A DNA stretch of 64,000 nt from Microbacterium sp. Gd 4-13 (GCF_003095395.1 NZ_QEIJ01000002.1:62001-126000); one strand, 5' to 3'; shown: positions 25,499-34,646, counted from the first letter of the stretch. Numbers and translations are program-made. Notes: generated by a model not told the origin, from the letters alone.

Positions 25499-26005
25499 GT
25501 GAGTGCCCGAGACGCCCAGACCTTCCGCGTCGTCTTCGTGTGCAGCGGCAACATCTGTCGCTCGCCCATGGCCGCCGAGGTCTTCCGCGAGCTGGCGGAA
25601 TCGGCCGGTCTGGGCGACCGCATCGTCTCCACGAGCGCGGGCACCGGCGACTGGCACGTCGGCGAACGAGCCGATCACCGCACGATCGAGGCGCTCCATC
25701 GGCGGGGCTATGGCGGAGCGGACCACCGCGCCCGGCAGTTCACGGCCGCCGATTTCGCCGACAACGACCTCGTCGTCGCGCTCGATCACACTCATGAGCG
25801 CATCCTCCGCGGCTGGGCGCACGACGAGTCGGAGGCGGGCAAGGTATCGCTCCTCTTGACCTTCGATCCCGCGGCGAAGACGACCGACGTCCCCGATCCC
25901 TACTACGCGGGCCCGGCGATGTTCGATGAGGTGCTCGGTATGATCGAGGGCGCGAGCCGAGCCCTCTTCCGCCAGCTCGAACCCGCGATCCGTTCCGCGG
26001 TCTGA
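25499..26005 (+). CDS. Low-molecular-weight protein tyrosine phosphatase
   Basis: The 168-residue protein has the P-loop VCSGNICRS (nucleophile Cys15, Arg21) and the general-acid region DVPDPYYAG near residue 130. It dephosphorylates tyrosyl proteins and, in actinobacteria, may act outside the cell on host or envelope targets. The GTG start is set by the P-loop position typical of the family (Cys near residue 10-15). It is followed 57 nt later by purB. Confidence 0.93.
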   Translation: MSARDAQTFRVVFVCSGNICRSPMAAEVFRELAESAGLGDRIVSTSAGTGDWHVGERADHRTIEALHRRGYGGADHRARQFTAADFADNDLVVALDHTHERILRGWAHDESEAGKVSLLLTFDPAAKTTDVPDPYYAGPAMFDEVLGMIEGASRALFRQLEPAIRSAV

Positions 26006-26062
26006 ACGCCCGGCCGCTCCATCGCCCGCCCCTCTGCTCGCTCGAACGTTTCGGAGCCTCTC

Positions 26063-27442
26063 GTGACTTCTCTGCCCCCACAGCCGCTGAGCCCCCTCGA
26101 CGGCCGCTACCAGAAGACCGTCGCGCCCCTCGCCGACTACCTCTCGGAGGCCGGCCTGAACCGCGCACGCGTCGAGGTCGAGGTCGAGTGGCTGATCGCG
26201 CTGACCGACCGCTCGCTCTTCGGCACCGAGCCGCTGTCGGAGGCCGACAAGACCCGGCTGCGCGCGCTCTACGTCGACTTCTCACAGAACGACATCGACT
26301 GGCTCGCCGAGCGCGAGGCCGTCACCCGTCACGACGTGAAGGCCGTCGAGTACCTCGTGCGCGACCGGCTCGCGGCGCTGGGGCTCGACGCCATCGCTGA
26401 GCTGACGCACTTCGCCTGCACCAGCGAAGACATCAACTCCGCGTCGTACGCCCTCACCGTCCAGCGCGCGGTCACCCGCGTCTGGCTCCCCAAGCTCTAC
26501 GCGGTGATCGACACGCTGACGGCGATGGCCGCCGCTCACCGCGACGCACCGATGCTCGCGCGCACCCACGGCCAGCCGGCCACCCCCACGACGATGGGCA
26601 AGGAGATCGGCGTCTTCGCGTGGCGGCTGCGTCGCATCGCGAAGCAGGTCGAAGCATCCGACTACCTGGCGAAGTTCTCGGGCGCGACCGGCACCTGGTC
26701 GGCCCACGTGGCCGCCGACCCCTCCGTCGACTGGCCCGAGCTGACCACCGCGTTCATCGAGTCGCTCGGCATCACCGCCAACCCGGTGACGACCCAGATC
26801 GAGTCGCACGACTGGCAGGTGGAGCTCTACGACCGCGCGCGGCACGCGGGCGGCATCCTCCACAACCTCGCGACCGACGTGTGGACCTACATCTCGCTCG
26901 GGTACTTCACCCAGATCCCCGTCGCCGGGGCGACCGGCTCGTCGACCATGCCGCACAAGATCAACCCGATCCGGTTCGAGAACGCCGAGGCGAACCTCGA
27001 GATCGCGGGCGGGCTCTTCGCCACGCTCGCGCAGACCCTCGTGACCTCGCGCCTGCAGCGCGACCTCACCGACTCGACCACGCAGCGCAACATCGGCGTC
27101 GCGTTCGGCCACTCGCTCCTCGCGCTCGACAACCTCCAGCGCGGCCTCGGCGAGATCTCGCTCGCGCCCGACGTGCTGCTGGCCGACCTCGACTCGAACT
27201 GGGAGGTGCTCGCCGAAGCGATCCAGACGGTCGTCCGTGCCGAGATCGCCGCCGGTCGCTCGCAGATCACCGACCCGTACGCGCTGCTGAAGGATCTCAC
27301 CCGCGGGCGTCGCGTCGGCGCGGCGGATCTCGCGGAGTTCGTGCGCGGCCTCGACATCGGCGACGCCGCCAAGGCGCGCCTGCTCGACCTCACCCCCGCG
27401 ACCTACACGGGCCTCGCCTCTGCGACGGTCGACCGCCTCTGA
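26063..27442 (+). CDS. purB: Adenylosuccinate lyase
   Basis: The 459-residue protein belongs to the fumarase/aspartase superfamily, with signature SSTMPHKINPIRFENAE near residue 292, TSEDINSASYAL near 115 and the catalytic His in ARTHGQPA. It splits SAICAR and adenylosuccinate in purine synthesis. The GTG start follows TCTC and has a weak ribosome site (GGAG at 26053). Length is normal for the family. It is followed by palindrome P3. Confidence 0.95.
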   Translation: MTSLPPQPLSPLDGRYQKTVAPLADYLSEAGLNRARVEVEVEWLIALTDRSLFGTEPLSEADKTRLRALYVDFSQNDIDWLAEREAVTRHDVKAVEYLVRDRLAALGLDAIAELTHFACTSEDINSASYALTVQRAVTRVWLPKLYAVIDTLTAMAAAHRDAPMLARTHGQPATPTTMGKEIGVFAWRLRRIAKQVEASDYLAKFSGATGTWSAHVAADPSVDWPELTTAFIESLGITANPVTTQIESHDWQVELYDRARHAGGILHNLATDVWTYISLGYFTQIPVAGATGSSTMPHKINPIRFENAEANLEIAGGLFATLAQTLVTSRLQRDLTDSTTQRNIGVAFGHSLLALDNLQRGLGEISLAPDVLLADLDSNWEVLAEAIQTVVRAEIAAGRSQITDPYALLKDLTRGRRVGAADLAEFVRGLDIGDAAKARLLDLTPATYTGLASATVDRL

Positions 27443-27454
27443 CGCGAGCGCACG

Positions 27455-27531
27455 GACCGCGAGACCCGTTCTGCGCGGCGAGACCCCCACATTCTGACCG
27501 GGTCTCGCCGCGCAGACGCGGTTTCGCGGTC
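27455..27531. repeat. P3: 77-bp four-unit palindrome with 19-bp spacing
   Basis: Outer arms 27455-27466 and 27520-27531 pair with one G-T wobble. Inner arms 27473-27486 and 27500-27513 are a perfect 14-bp pair. Both side gaps are 6 nt and the loop is 13 nt. GCGAGACC starts at 27459 and 27478, 19 bp apart. It sits between convergent genes, so it may also terminate transcription on both strands. Confidence 0.9.
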
Positions 27532-27573
27532 AGGAGCGGGGGCGAACGGATGCTGCGGCGCGAGCGCGCGCTG

Positions 27574-27915
27574 CTACGAACGCGGCGCGGGGCCGCCGTC
27601 GGCGGGCGAGCCGGGCTGCGCGTCAGGAGTCTCGTCGTCGGGGGGAAGCAGCAACGGACGATCGAGGGTCTTGCCGACCTGGGCGGGATCGACCGCGAGC
27701 AGCAGCAACGCCACCACGACGAGCACGACGATGAACGTGACACCCGCGGCGATGGCCGCGATGACAAGAGCGCGTTCGATCTGATCGCCCGGTTTCGACT
27801 GGAAGAAGCCCATCGACACGAGCGTCACGATGCCGGCGAACAGGGCGCAGACGAAAGCCAGTCCGAGCAGCTGCACGGGCTTCATGAGGTCGCGGCGGGT
27901 GGGGCGGTCGGTCAC
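27574..27915 (-). CDS. Two-segment membrane protein of unknown function
   Basis: The 113-residue protein has two membrane helices (about 14-35 and 47-70) and a cytoplasmic or exterior tail rich in Pro, Asp and Gly. It overlaps the upstream DUF308-like gene as a 4-nt ATGA. Similar pairs occur as conserved actinobacterial membrane proteins, without an assigned role. Confidence 0.75.
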   Translation of the reverse strand: MTDRPTRRDLMKPVQLLGLAFVCALFAGIVTLVSMGFFQSKPGDQIERALVIAAIAAGVTFIVVLVVVALLLLAVDPAQVGKTLDRPLLLPPDDETPDAQPGSPADGGPAPRS

Positions 27916-28541
27916 GGGATGCTCCTATCGGCCGGGCTCGGGGCAGGCGCCCGGCGAGGTGAGAACCCCGCGATGCCGAGGAACACCGCGACGATCGCGG
28001 CGTATCCGCCGAACACGCCCACCGCGATCGTGATCCCCGTCAGGGTGAACGATCGGCCGGCGTCTTCGATGTAGTAGTCGAGGGCGTACCCGGGCTGCAC
28101 GAGCAGCAGGGCGAGCCCGAGCACGATGGTGAGCACGCCGATGGTCAGACCGTCGCGCGACGCGGCGCGCGCAGCATCCGCTCGTCCTCGGAAGGCGACG
28201 ACGGCCTCGACAATGCCGGTGACGAGCGCCCACGAGATCACCACCGCGAAGAACGTGGCCGTACTGCGCCACGGGCCGATGCTCGCGACGAGCCCGGCGA
28301 GCAGGGTGAGCGTGGCGAGCAGCACCGACGGGCCCCGCTGTCCGGCGGGGAAGACGAGCCACGCCGCGACGGCGAAGACGATCCCCGTCGCGATCGCGAA
28401 ACCGCTGAACACCGCGAGTCCTACCGACGACGAGTGGTCGGGCGAGAAGGTCACCATGATCGCCGCGATCGCCGCGAAGGCGGCGCGGGCGAGCTGAAGA
28501 TGCCGCACGTCGAGCGTGCGAGCGGATGCGGCAGAGGTCAC
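27912..28541 (-). CDS. DUF308/HdeD-like six-helix membrane protein
   Basis: The 209-residue protein has six evenly spaced membrane segments, as in the DUF308/HdeD group. It contains HSSSVGLAVFSGFAIATG and VVISWALVTGIVEAVVAFRGR, which match the family repeat where an Arg follows each helix pair. It forms an operon with the 113-residue gene. The function of the group is unclear (acid resistance in E. coli HdeD). The GTG start is chosen at 28541. Confidence 0.7.
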   Translation of the reverse strand: MTSAASARTLDVRHLQLARAAFAAIAAIMVTFSPDHSSSVGLAVFSGFAIATGIVFAVAAWLVFPAGQRGPSVLLATLTLLAGLVASIGPWRSTATFFAVVISWALVTGIVEAVVAFRGRADAARAASRDGLTIGVLTIVLGLALLLVQPGYALDYYIEDAGRSFTLTGITIAVGVFGGYAAIVAVFLGIAGFSPRRAPAPSPADRSIP

Positions 28542-28627
28542 GGCAGATCCAGGAGAGGCGGAGAGAATACCCCCAGTCTACGTCTGCGCGCCATCGCGAC
28601 GTCGGGAGGTCCGTCGACGTCGAAGAG

Positions 28628-29314
28628 CTACGACCCGATCTCGGCGAACGCGCGCACCGGGAACGTGCCGAATCCTTCGAACGCCGGGGGCGCGGCCGTG
28701 AAGCGCGCGCCCCGCTCGGGCACGTCGCCCAGGCGGGTCAGGTGCTCCACCACGTGGATGCCCGCACCGAGCAGAAGGGTGTGGGCCGGTCGCTCGCCGC
28801 CCGACTCGGTGTCGTCGATGTTGAGGGCGTCGATGCCGACGAGGGTCACGCCCTGCTCGATCAGCCACCTCGTGGCATCGGCCGTGAGGAAGGGCGACCC
28901 GGCGGCGTAGTCGGGGGTGCCGAAGAGGCGGTCCCACCCGGTGTGGAGCAGCACAGCGGCACCGCGCACATCGCGGTCGGCGAGCGCGTCGACCCCGATG
29001 CCCCGGTTCTGCGGATCCCACGCGTCTTCGAGGTGGAAGACCTCGGCCCGCAGGCCCACGAGGGTGGCGAGGTCGAGGCCCGCCAGGTCGGGGCCGGACG
29101 AATAGCGGTGGTACGGCGCATCGAGATAGGTGCCGGTGTTGCCGATCATCGTCACGATGTCCATGGCGAACTCGGTGCCGGGCGCATAGGTTCCGCGGGA
29201 ACCCTCGTGCGTCATGTGCGGCGTGATCACCGGCGCGGGCAGGCCGGGATAGGTGACGAGGCCGGCTCGGATCGGGTGGCTCAGGTCGACGACGCGGCGG
29301 GAGTTCTCGGGCAT
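28628..29314 (-). CDS. Cyclase-family (PF04199) hydrolase, divergent metal motif
   Basis: From ATG at 29314 the protein has 228 residues in the kynurenine formamidase-like cyclase fold (VDLSHPIRAGLVTYPG at the start, LLHTGWDR, GIDALNIDD). The usual metal motif HxGTHxDxPxH reads NTGTYLDAPYH here, so two of the three His ligands are replaced. The start follows a TAGCGT box by 7 nt. A GTG 9 nt earlier is rejected because it would lie inside that promoter spacing. Activity without the His pair is uncertain. Confidence 0.85.
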   Translation of the reverse strand: MPENSRRVVDLSHPIRAGLVTYPGLPAPVITPHMTHEGSRGTYAPGTEFAMDIVTMIGNTGTYLDAPYHRYSSGPDLAGLDLATLVGLRAEVFHLEDAWDPQNRGIGVDALADRDVRGAAVLLHTGWDRLFGTPDYAAGSPFLTADATRWLIEQGVTLVGIDALNIDDTESGGERPAHTLLLGAGIHVVEHLTRLGDVPERGARFTAAPPAFEGFGTFPVRAFAEIGS

Positions 29315-29321
29315 GATGCCC

Positions 29322-29327
29322 ACGCTA
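29322..29327 (-). promoter_or_regulatory. -10 box for the cyclase gene
   Basis: TAGCGT ends 7 nt before the ATG, favouring the ATG at 29314 as start of a leaderless mRNA. Confidence 0.45.
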
Positions 29328-29425
29328 GGGCTCGGGGCCGGCGCACGATGACGGCACCTCGGACAGATGTCGACCGATGCCTGCCATCCGCTCGTCTCGA
29401 GGAGGACGACAGACGGATGCTGCGC

Positions 29426-29632
29426 TCAGCGCGGGCGCGGCGCGGGGGGCGGCGGAACGGGCTTGGCCGCGATGATGTCGGCGACCGCGATCCGCTCGAC
29501 GCCGCGCTTGCCGTCGACCACCACGGTCTCGGCGTCGGCGCTCAACAGTTCGCCGAGCGCGTCGGTCGCCTGCCCGGTGGGGAGCAGGTAGCGCACCACC
29601 ACGCGGTTGCCCGGGGCGGGGAGCCTCACCAC
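29426..29632 (-). CDS. Small domain protein (68 aa), acetyltransferase N-domain-like
   Basis: The 68-residue protein begins MVRLPAPGNRVVVRYLLP and has TDALGELLSADAETVVVDGKRGVERIAVADIIAAK before a Pro-rich tail. It matches, from memory, a small beta-barrel domain that precedes GNAT acetyltransferases in actinobacteria; here it stands alone. It overlaps the SDR stop by 7 nt and so belongs to the same operon. Confidence 0.65.
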   Translation of the reverse strand: MVRLPAPGNRVVVRYLLPTGQATDALGELLSADAETVVVDGKRGVERIAVADIIAAKPVPPPPAPRPR

Positions 29633-31101
29633 GAGCCGGGGGCGTAGTCCTTGAGGAAGACGCCGAAGAGATCTTCGCCGGCTTCACCGCGCACGATGGG
29701 GTCGTAGACCCGCGCGGCACCGTCGACGAGGTCGAGCGGGGCGTGGAATCCCTCCTCGGCGAGCCGCACCTTCGTCGGGTGGGGCCGCTCGTCGGTGATC
29801 CATCCGGTGTCGACGCTCGTCATGAGGATGCCGTCGGTCTCGAACATCTCGCGCGCGCTGGTGCGGGTCAGCATGTTGACGGCGGCCTTGGCCATGTTGG
29901 TGTGCGGGTGGCCGGGGCCCTTGTACCCGCGACCGAACACGCCCTCCATCGCGCTCACGTTCACGATGTAGGTGCGGGCCGCCGGGCTCGCCGCCATCGA
30001 GGCCCGCAGCTTCGAGATCAACAGGAACGGCGCCGTGGTGTTGGCCAGCTGCACCTCGAGCATCTCGAGGGGGTCGACCTCGTCGACGCGCTGCGTCCAC
30101 GAGTTGACGTCGTGCAGGTCGGGCACGAGGCCGCCCGCGTCGATCGCCGTGCCCGCGGCGAGCCGCTCGAGCGAGCTCGATCCCGCGGCCATCGCCTGCT
30201 CGGTCAGCTCGTCGGCGCGCGACGCCGCCGCGGCGAGCACGGGGTGCGCGGCGACGGAGCGCTCGAGCGCCTGCGGGTGCTGATCGTTGGTATGCCCGAA
30301 GGTGACCAGCTCGGGGAGAGGTCCGTCGGGGAGCGGCGCGAGCTCCGCATCGACGAGCGGCTGGTAGGCGCCGGTCGAGCGCCGCACCGTCTGGGTGGCG
30401 TTGTTGATGAGGATGTCGAGGGTGCCGGATGCGGCGACGTCGTCGGCGAGTCCGATCACCTGCGCGGGGTCGCGGAGGTCGATACCGACGATCTTGAGAC
30501 GGTGGAGCCAGTCGCCCGAGTCGGGGAGGCTGCTGAAACGCCGCACGGCATCACGCGGAAACCGGGTGGTGATGGTGGTGTGCGCACCGTCGCGAAGGAG
30601 CCGCAGCGCGATGTACATGCCGATCTTCGCCCGGCCGCCGGTGAGCAGCGCGCGGCGTCCGGTGAGGTCGGTGCGGGCATCGCGCTTGGCGTGACTCATC
30701 GCCGCGCAGTCGGGGCACAGCTGGTGATAGAACGCGTCGACCAGTGTGTACGGCTGCTTGCAGATGTAGCAGCCGCGCGCCTTCAACAGGGTTCCCGCGG
30801 TCGGGGCGGTGGTCGCGGTGCTGATCGGGATGCCGCGGGTCTCGTCGTCGATGCGATCGGGCGCTCCGGTCGCGGTCGCGGCGATCACACTGCGGTCGGC
30901 CTCGGCGATCGCCTCGCGGATCTCGCGCCGGCGCTCCTTCTTGGCCGCCTTGAACATGTGGGCCGTCGCCCGACGCACCTGGATGAAGTCGGGGTGCGTC
31001 TGATCGATCCGGGCCATCCTCGCGAGCACGTCGAGCGTGACCGCGAGTTCGGCGGGGTCGATTCCGCTCGGCTGGCGGTCGTCGGGGGCATCGGAGGGCA
31101 C
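29626..31101 (-). CDS. SDR-family oxidoreductase with N-terminal zinc-ribbon
   Basis: The protein has 491 residues from GTG at 31101. The first 120 residues are helical, then CYICKQPYTLVDAFYHQLCPDC gives two CXXC pairs, a probable zinc ribbon. The Rossmann part has TGGRAKIGMYIAL (nucleotide loop), NNAT and the Ser in NVSAMEG. The position four before the catalytic Lys (HTNMAK) is Thr instead of Tyr. The start follows TAGAAT by 5 nt. It may be a plant/fungal-like SDR group with an altered active site. Confidence 0.8.
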   Translation of the reverse strand: MPSDAPDDRQPSGIDPAELAVTLDVLARMARIDQTHPDFIQVRRATAHMFKAAKKERRREIREAIAEADRSVIAATATGAPDRIDDETRGIPISTATTAPTAGTLLKARGCYICKQPYTLVDAFYHQLCPDCAAMSHAKRDARTDLTGRRALLTGGRAKIGMYIALRLLRDGAHTTITTRFPRDAVRRFSSLPDSGDWLHRLKIVGIDLRDPAQVIGLADDVAASGTLDILINNATQTVRRSTGAYQPLVDAELAPLPDGPLPELVTFGHTNDQHPQALERSVAAHPVLAAAASRADELTEQAMAAGSSSLERLAAGTAIDAGGLVPDLHDVNSWTQRVDEVDPLEMLEVQLANTTAPFLLISKLRASMAASPAARTYIVNVSAMEGVFGRGYKGPGHPHTNMAKAAVNMLTRTSAREMFETDGILMTSVDTGWITDERPHPTKVRLAEEGFHAPLDLVDGAARVYDPIVRGEAGEDLFGVFLKDYAPGSW

Positions 31102-31106
31102 ACGAG

Positions 31107-31112
31107 ATTCTA
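31107..31112 (-). promoter_or_regulatory. -10 box for the SDR operon
   Basis: TAGAAT lies 5 nt before the GTG at 31101, again the leaderless geometry. Confidence 0.4.
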
Positions 31113-31186
31113 CGTTGGGCCGGCGGGGCGCAGCATCCGCCTCCCTTCTCTGCGAGATGCACGGGGTGTGGGGCGCACCGTTCCGG

Positions 31187-31212
31187 TCGGGGCGCGATAT
31201 TCCTCGCCCCGA
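31187..31212 (-). terminator. Probable terminator of the amino acid permease gene
   Basis: TCGGGGCG (31187-31194) pairs perfectly with CGCCCCGA (31205-31212) around a 10-nt AT-rich loop, 39 nt past the permease stop. A further partial copy of the arm (CCGCCCCGA) follows. Confidence 0.5.
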
Positions 31213-31250
31213 GGGCACTTTTCCGCCCCGAACGCCGGCCGACGGCGCGG

Positions 31251-32588
31251 CTACGCGGCCTTGCGCTCTTCGCGCTTGCGGCCGGCGCGGGCGACGAAGA
31301 AGAGCACCGAACCGATCGCGATGTACGCCAGGGCCCCGAGCCACACCACGCCGGTCTGCTGGGTGAGCAGCACGATGCTCGCGATGATGGCGAGCACCGG
31401 CACCACCCGCGGCACCGAGAAGTGCTTGTGGTCGACCTTGTCTTTCTTGAGCACGAGCACGCTGACGTTCGCCGAGAGGAAGACGAGCAGGAGCAGCAGC
31501 ACCGTCGTCTCGGCCAACGTCGCGACATCGCCGAGGAAGGTGAGGCCGATCGTCGCCACCGCGACGACCACGATCGACACCCACGGGGTGCGACGGTTCG
31601 GGAGCACCCGGGAGAACGCCTTCGGAAGAAGTCCCGACTCGGCCAGGCCGTACCCGACGCGGCTCGCCATCACCATGAACAGCAGTGCGCCGTTGGCGAT
31701 CGCGACGAGCGCGATGAGTCCGAACAGCCAGGGCGGCAGCGCGATACCGGTGGCGGCGACCACGTCGAGAAGGGGTCCGGTCGAGGTCGCCAGGTCGGCG
31801 GCCGGGAGGATCATCGCCGCGCCGAGCGCGATCAGCAGGTAGACGACCGCGGCGGTGCCGATGGCGCCGAACAGAGCCCGCGGGTAGGCCTTGGAGGGGT
31901 TCTTCACCTCTTCGGCCATGTTCGCGGCCGCTTCGAATCCGAGGAACGAGAAGAACGCGATGATGGATGCGGCGAACACGCCCTCCACCGGTGCCCTGTC
32001 GGGCGAGAACTCGAGCAGGCGGGCCGGGTCTCCCCCTCCGCCGCCGATGAAGACGGCGGCCAGCACGATGACGATCACGAGCCCCGACACCTCGATCACC
32101 GAGGCGACGAGGTTCGCACCGAGCGACTCGCGGACGCCCCGGAGGTTGATCAACGTCAGCAGGATGATGAACACCACGGCCGTCGGTGCCGCGGGCACGT
32201 CGATGATCGCGGCCAGGTAGTCGCCGGCGAACGCGTTCGCCAGCGCAGCGGCGGTCGTGATGCCCGAGGCCATCATGAGGAAGCCGACGAGGAACGACAG
32301 GTAGGGCACCCCGAACGCCCGATCGGCGTAGCGCGCCGCACCTCCCGCGTGCGGGTACTTGGTGATGAGCTCGGCATACGTGCCGGCCGTCAGCAGCGCG
32401 ATGACGAGCGCGACGAGCAGCGGCAGCCAGATGACACCGCCGACATCCCCGGCCATCGAACCGACGAGGGTGTAGATGCCCGCGCCGAGCGTGTCTCCGA
32501 CGATGAACGCGAACAGCAGCGGAGCGCCGACCGCGCGCTTGAGGCCGGTCGGAGCTGCGGGCCCGGTGGCCGTGGTGTCGTTGGTCAT
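31251..32588 (-). CDS. APC-superfamily amino acid permease
   Basis: The 445-residue protein has twelve membrane segments. TM1 contains VGDTLGAGIYTLVGSMAG, the GxG substrate loop of APC carriers, and TM6 has FFSFLGFEAAANMAEEVKNP, the conserved Glu-containing motif. It probably imports an amino acid with protons. The ATG is at 32588. The hairpin at 32623-32653 lies just upstream and could attenuate or insulate it from the nitroreductase transcript. Confidence 0.9.
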   Translation of the reverse strand: MTNDTTATGPAAPTGLKRAVGAPLLFAFIVGDTLGAGIYTLVGSMAGDVGGVIWLPLLVALVIALLTAGTYAELITKYPHAGGAARYADRAFGVPYLSFLVGFLMMASGITTAAALANAFAGDYLAAIIDVPAAPTAVVFIILLTLINLRGVRESLGANLVASVIEVSGLVIVIVLAAVFIGGGGGDPARLLEFSPDRAPVEGVFAASIIAFFSFLGFEAAANMAEEVKNPSKAYPRALFGAIGTAAVVYLLIALGAAMILPAADLATSTGPLLDVVAATGIALPPWLFGLIALVAIANGALLFMVMASRVGYGLAESGLLPKAFSRVLPNRRTPWVSIVVVAVATIGLTFLGDVATLAETTVLLLLLVFLSANVSVLVLKKDKVDHKHFSVPRVVPVLAIIASIVLLTQQTGVVWLGALAYIAIGSVLFFVARAGRKREERKAA

Positions 32589-32622
32589 CGTGCTACTCGA
32601 CCGGGTGGTGCGGGGCGATGCA

Positions 32623-32653
32623 ACCCCACGTGCGCGGTGCGCGCGCGTGGGGT
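32623..32653 (-). terminator. Hairpin between nitroreductase and permease genes
   Basis: A 14-bp stem (32623-32636 with 32640-32653, one mismatch) closes a GTG triloop, 14 nt past the nitroreductase stop. It is the likely terminator of that gene. Confidence 0.65.
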
Positions 32654-32667
32654 ATAAGCCCACGCCG

Positions 32668-33261
32668 CTACTGGTCGACGAGCACGATCTCCGACAGGGG
32701 ACGCCGCTCGCGCGGTGCGGTCTCACGCGCGATCAGCGTCTCGTCGCCCAGCGCCTCCGCCGGGGCGAGGACGCCGACAGCCGTGACCGTCAGAGGACGG
32801 ATGCGGGCGGGCAGATCGAACGCGGCCGACACCGCGTCGGCGTCGAAGCCGCCCATGGTGTGCACGTGGAGTCCGGTCGCGTGCGCCTGGATGGTGAAGT
32901 GGGCCATGGCCTGCCCCAGGTCGTACTGCGCCCAGGGACGGGGCTCGCCCTCGGGGCCGGCCTGCTCGTAGGCGGCGACGACGAGTGCTCCCGCCGAGCC
33001 CGCCCAGACCCCGTTGAATCCGGCGAGGGTCGCGGCGATACGGGTGAAGGCCTCGGTGCCGCGGCGGGCGACGATGAAGCGCCAGGGCTGCGAGTTCGCC
33101 GCGGACGACGACCAACGCGCGGCCTCGATGGCGGCGGCGAGCTTCTGCTCGTCGATCGTCTCGTCGGCGACGAACGAGCGGGGGCTCCAGCGCTCTGCGA
33201 GGACGGGAAGGATGGGGGTGTCGGTGCGGGCGACGCGGTCGGTGACGGTGACGATGCTCAT
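32668..33261 (-). CDS. Nitroreductase-family FMN oxidoreductase
   Basis: The 197-residue protein has the nitroreductase start RWSPRSFVADETI, SSSAANSQPWRFIVA for FMN phosphate binding, and GLHVHTMGGFDADAV. It reduces quinones or nitro compounds with NAD(P)H. The ATG at 33261 follows GAGGAG at a good distance, whereas the open frame further up has no site. It is divergent from the DUF1611 gene. Confidence 0.9.
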   Translation of the reverse strand: MSIVTVTDRVARTDTPILPVLAERWSPRSFVADETIDEQKLAAAIEAARWSSSAANSQPWRFIVARRGTEAFTRIAATLAGFNGVWAGSAGALVVAAYEQAGPEGEPRPWAQYDLGQAMAHFTIQAHATGLHVHTMGGFDADAVSAAFDLPARIRPLTVTAVGVLAPAEALGDETLIARETAPRERRPLSEIVLVDQ

Positions 33262-33489
33262 GACGTGCTCCTCGGGGCGGGTATGTCTGGATCGCGCCCC
33301 GTCGAGCGATCGGCGCTGGCGCGCCACGGTGTGGAACGCCGACCGGTCAGGTGTATTCCCGCGCATATAGAGGACTCTCGGCCCCCCGTTACACAGGAAG
33401 GGTTGCTACGGTCCAGGGGTCGGCATCTCGCGGGCGTCAGGGAAGACAGCTTGGTTTCGTCGCCTCCTCTGGGATATCAGGGGAGCATC

Positions 33490-34581
33490 ATGACTCATTC
33501 CGCCACGGCCGTCGTCTATTGCGAAGGCAATTTCGGGCGCCAGGACGGCAAGACGGCCAACGGCCTCGTGCGCCACTCGGAGAAGTACGAGATCGTCAGC
33601 GTGATCGACAGCACCCTCGCCGGCAGCGACGCCGGCGAAGCGCTCGGCGATCTCACGTCGGGCATCCCCGTCGTCGCCGACCTCGGCGACGCGATCGTGC
33701 ACGCGGGGCGCGTCCCCGACACGATGATCTTCGGCATGGCCCCCGCCGGTGGACTGTTGAACCCCACCCAGCGCACCGATCTCCTCGACGCCATCGCCTC
33801 GGGCATGAACCTCGTCAACGGGCTGCACGAGTTCCTCAACGACGACGCGGAGTTCGCCGCGGCGGCCCTCCTCGCGGGTGTGACAATCACCGACGTGCGA
33901 CGGACGAAGGACAAGAAGGATCTGCGCCTGTTCACCGGCGAGATCTTCGACGTGACCTGCCCGCGCGTGGCCGTTCTCGGCACCGACGGCGCGATCGGCA
34001 AGCGCACCACGACCACCCTCCTGGTCGAGGCGCTCGTCGCCCGAGGCATCAAAGCCGTCATGATCGGCACCGGCCAGACCGCCCTCATTCAGGGCGCGCG
34101 CTACGCCGTGGCCCTCGACGCCACCGTTCCCCAGTACTGCTCGGGCGAGGTCGAAGGCCAGGTCGTGGCTGCGTTCCACGATGAGAACCCCGACATCATC
34201 GTCGTCGAGGGGCAGGGAGCACTCAGCCACCCGGCTTATCTCACATCGGCGTACATTCTTCGCGGCGCCCGCCCCGACGGCGTCATCGTGCAGCACGCGC
34301 CCCTGCGCGGCACACTCGGCGACTACCCGGCCATCCCGATGCCGACCGCGGCGAGCGAGATCGCCCTGATCGAGGCGTTCGCCCGCACCCGCGTGATCGG
34401 GGTCACCATCAATCACGAGAACATGACCGACCAGCAGGTCACCGATGCCATCGACGAGTACGAGCTCGAGTTCGGCGTGCCGGCGACTGACCCGCTGACG
34501 CGCCCGATCGATCACCTGGTCGAGATGGTCTTCCAGGCCTACCCCGCCCTCCGCGAGCGGTCGGTGCTCGCCGCCACCTGA
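33490..34581 (+). CDS. DUF1611 P-loop protein (DgcN-like)
   Basis: The 363-residue protein combines a Rossmann-like first half (FGMAPAGG) with a P-loop second half (GTDGAIGKRTTTTLL near residue 165, VVEGQGALSHPAY near 240). DUF1611 includes DgcN, an N-acetyltransferase for D-glutamate catabolism that works with the epimerase DgcA. No DgcA gene is adjacent here. The start follows GGGGAG by 3 nt. A 228-nt leader region with CATATAGAGG could hold its promoter. Confidence 0.85.
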   Translation: MTHSATAVVYCEGNFGRQDGKTANGLVRHSEKYEIVSVIDSTLAGSDAGEALGDLTSGIPVVADLGDAIVHAGRVPDTMIFGMAPAGGLLNPTQRTDLLDAIASGMNLVNGLHEFLNDDAEFAAAALLAGVTITDVRRTKDKKDLRLFTGEIFDVTCPRVAVLGTDGAIGKRTTTTLLVEALVARGIKAVMIGTGQTALIQGARYAVALDATVPQYCSGEVEGQVVAAFHDENPDIIVVEGQGALSHPAYLTSAYILRGARPDGVIVQHAPLRGTLGDYPAIPMPTAASEIALIEAFARTRVIGVTINHENMTDQQVTDAIDEYELEFGVPATDPLTRPIDHLVEMVFQAYPALRERSVLAAT

Positions 34582-34610
34582 CCTCGGCCGTTGCTCGGCC
34601 GGACGGCGAA

Positions 34611-34646
34611 AGCCGGGGTGAGTGACCGCTGCCACCCACCCCGGCT
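34611..34646. terminator. Bidirectional hairpin between convergent genes
   Basis: AGCCGGGGTG (34611-34620) pairs perfectly with CACCCCGGCT (34637-34646). It lies between the DUF1611 stop and the convergent FAD oxidase stop. Confidence 0.7.
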
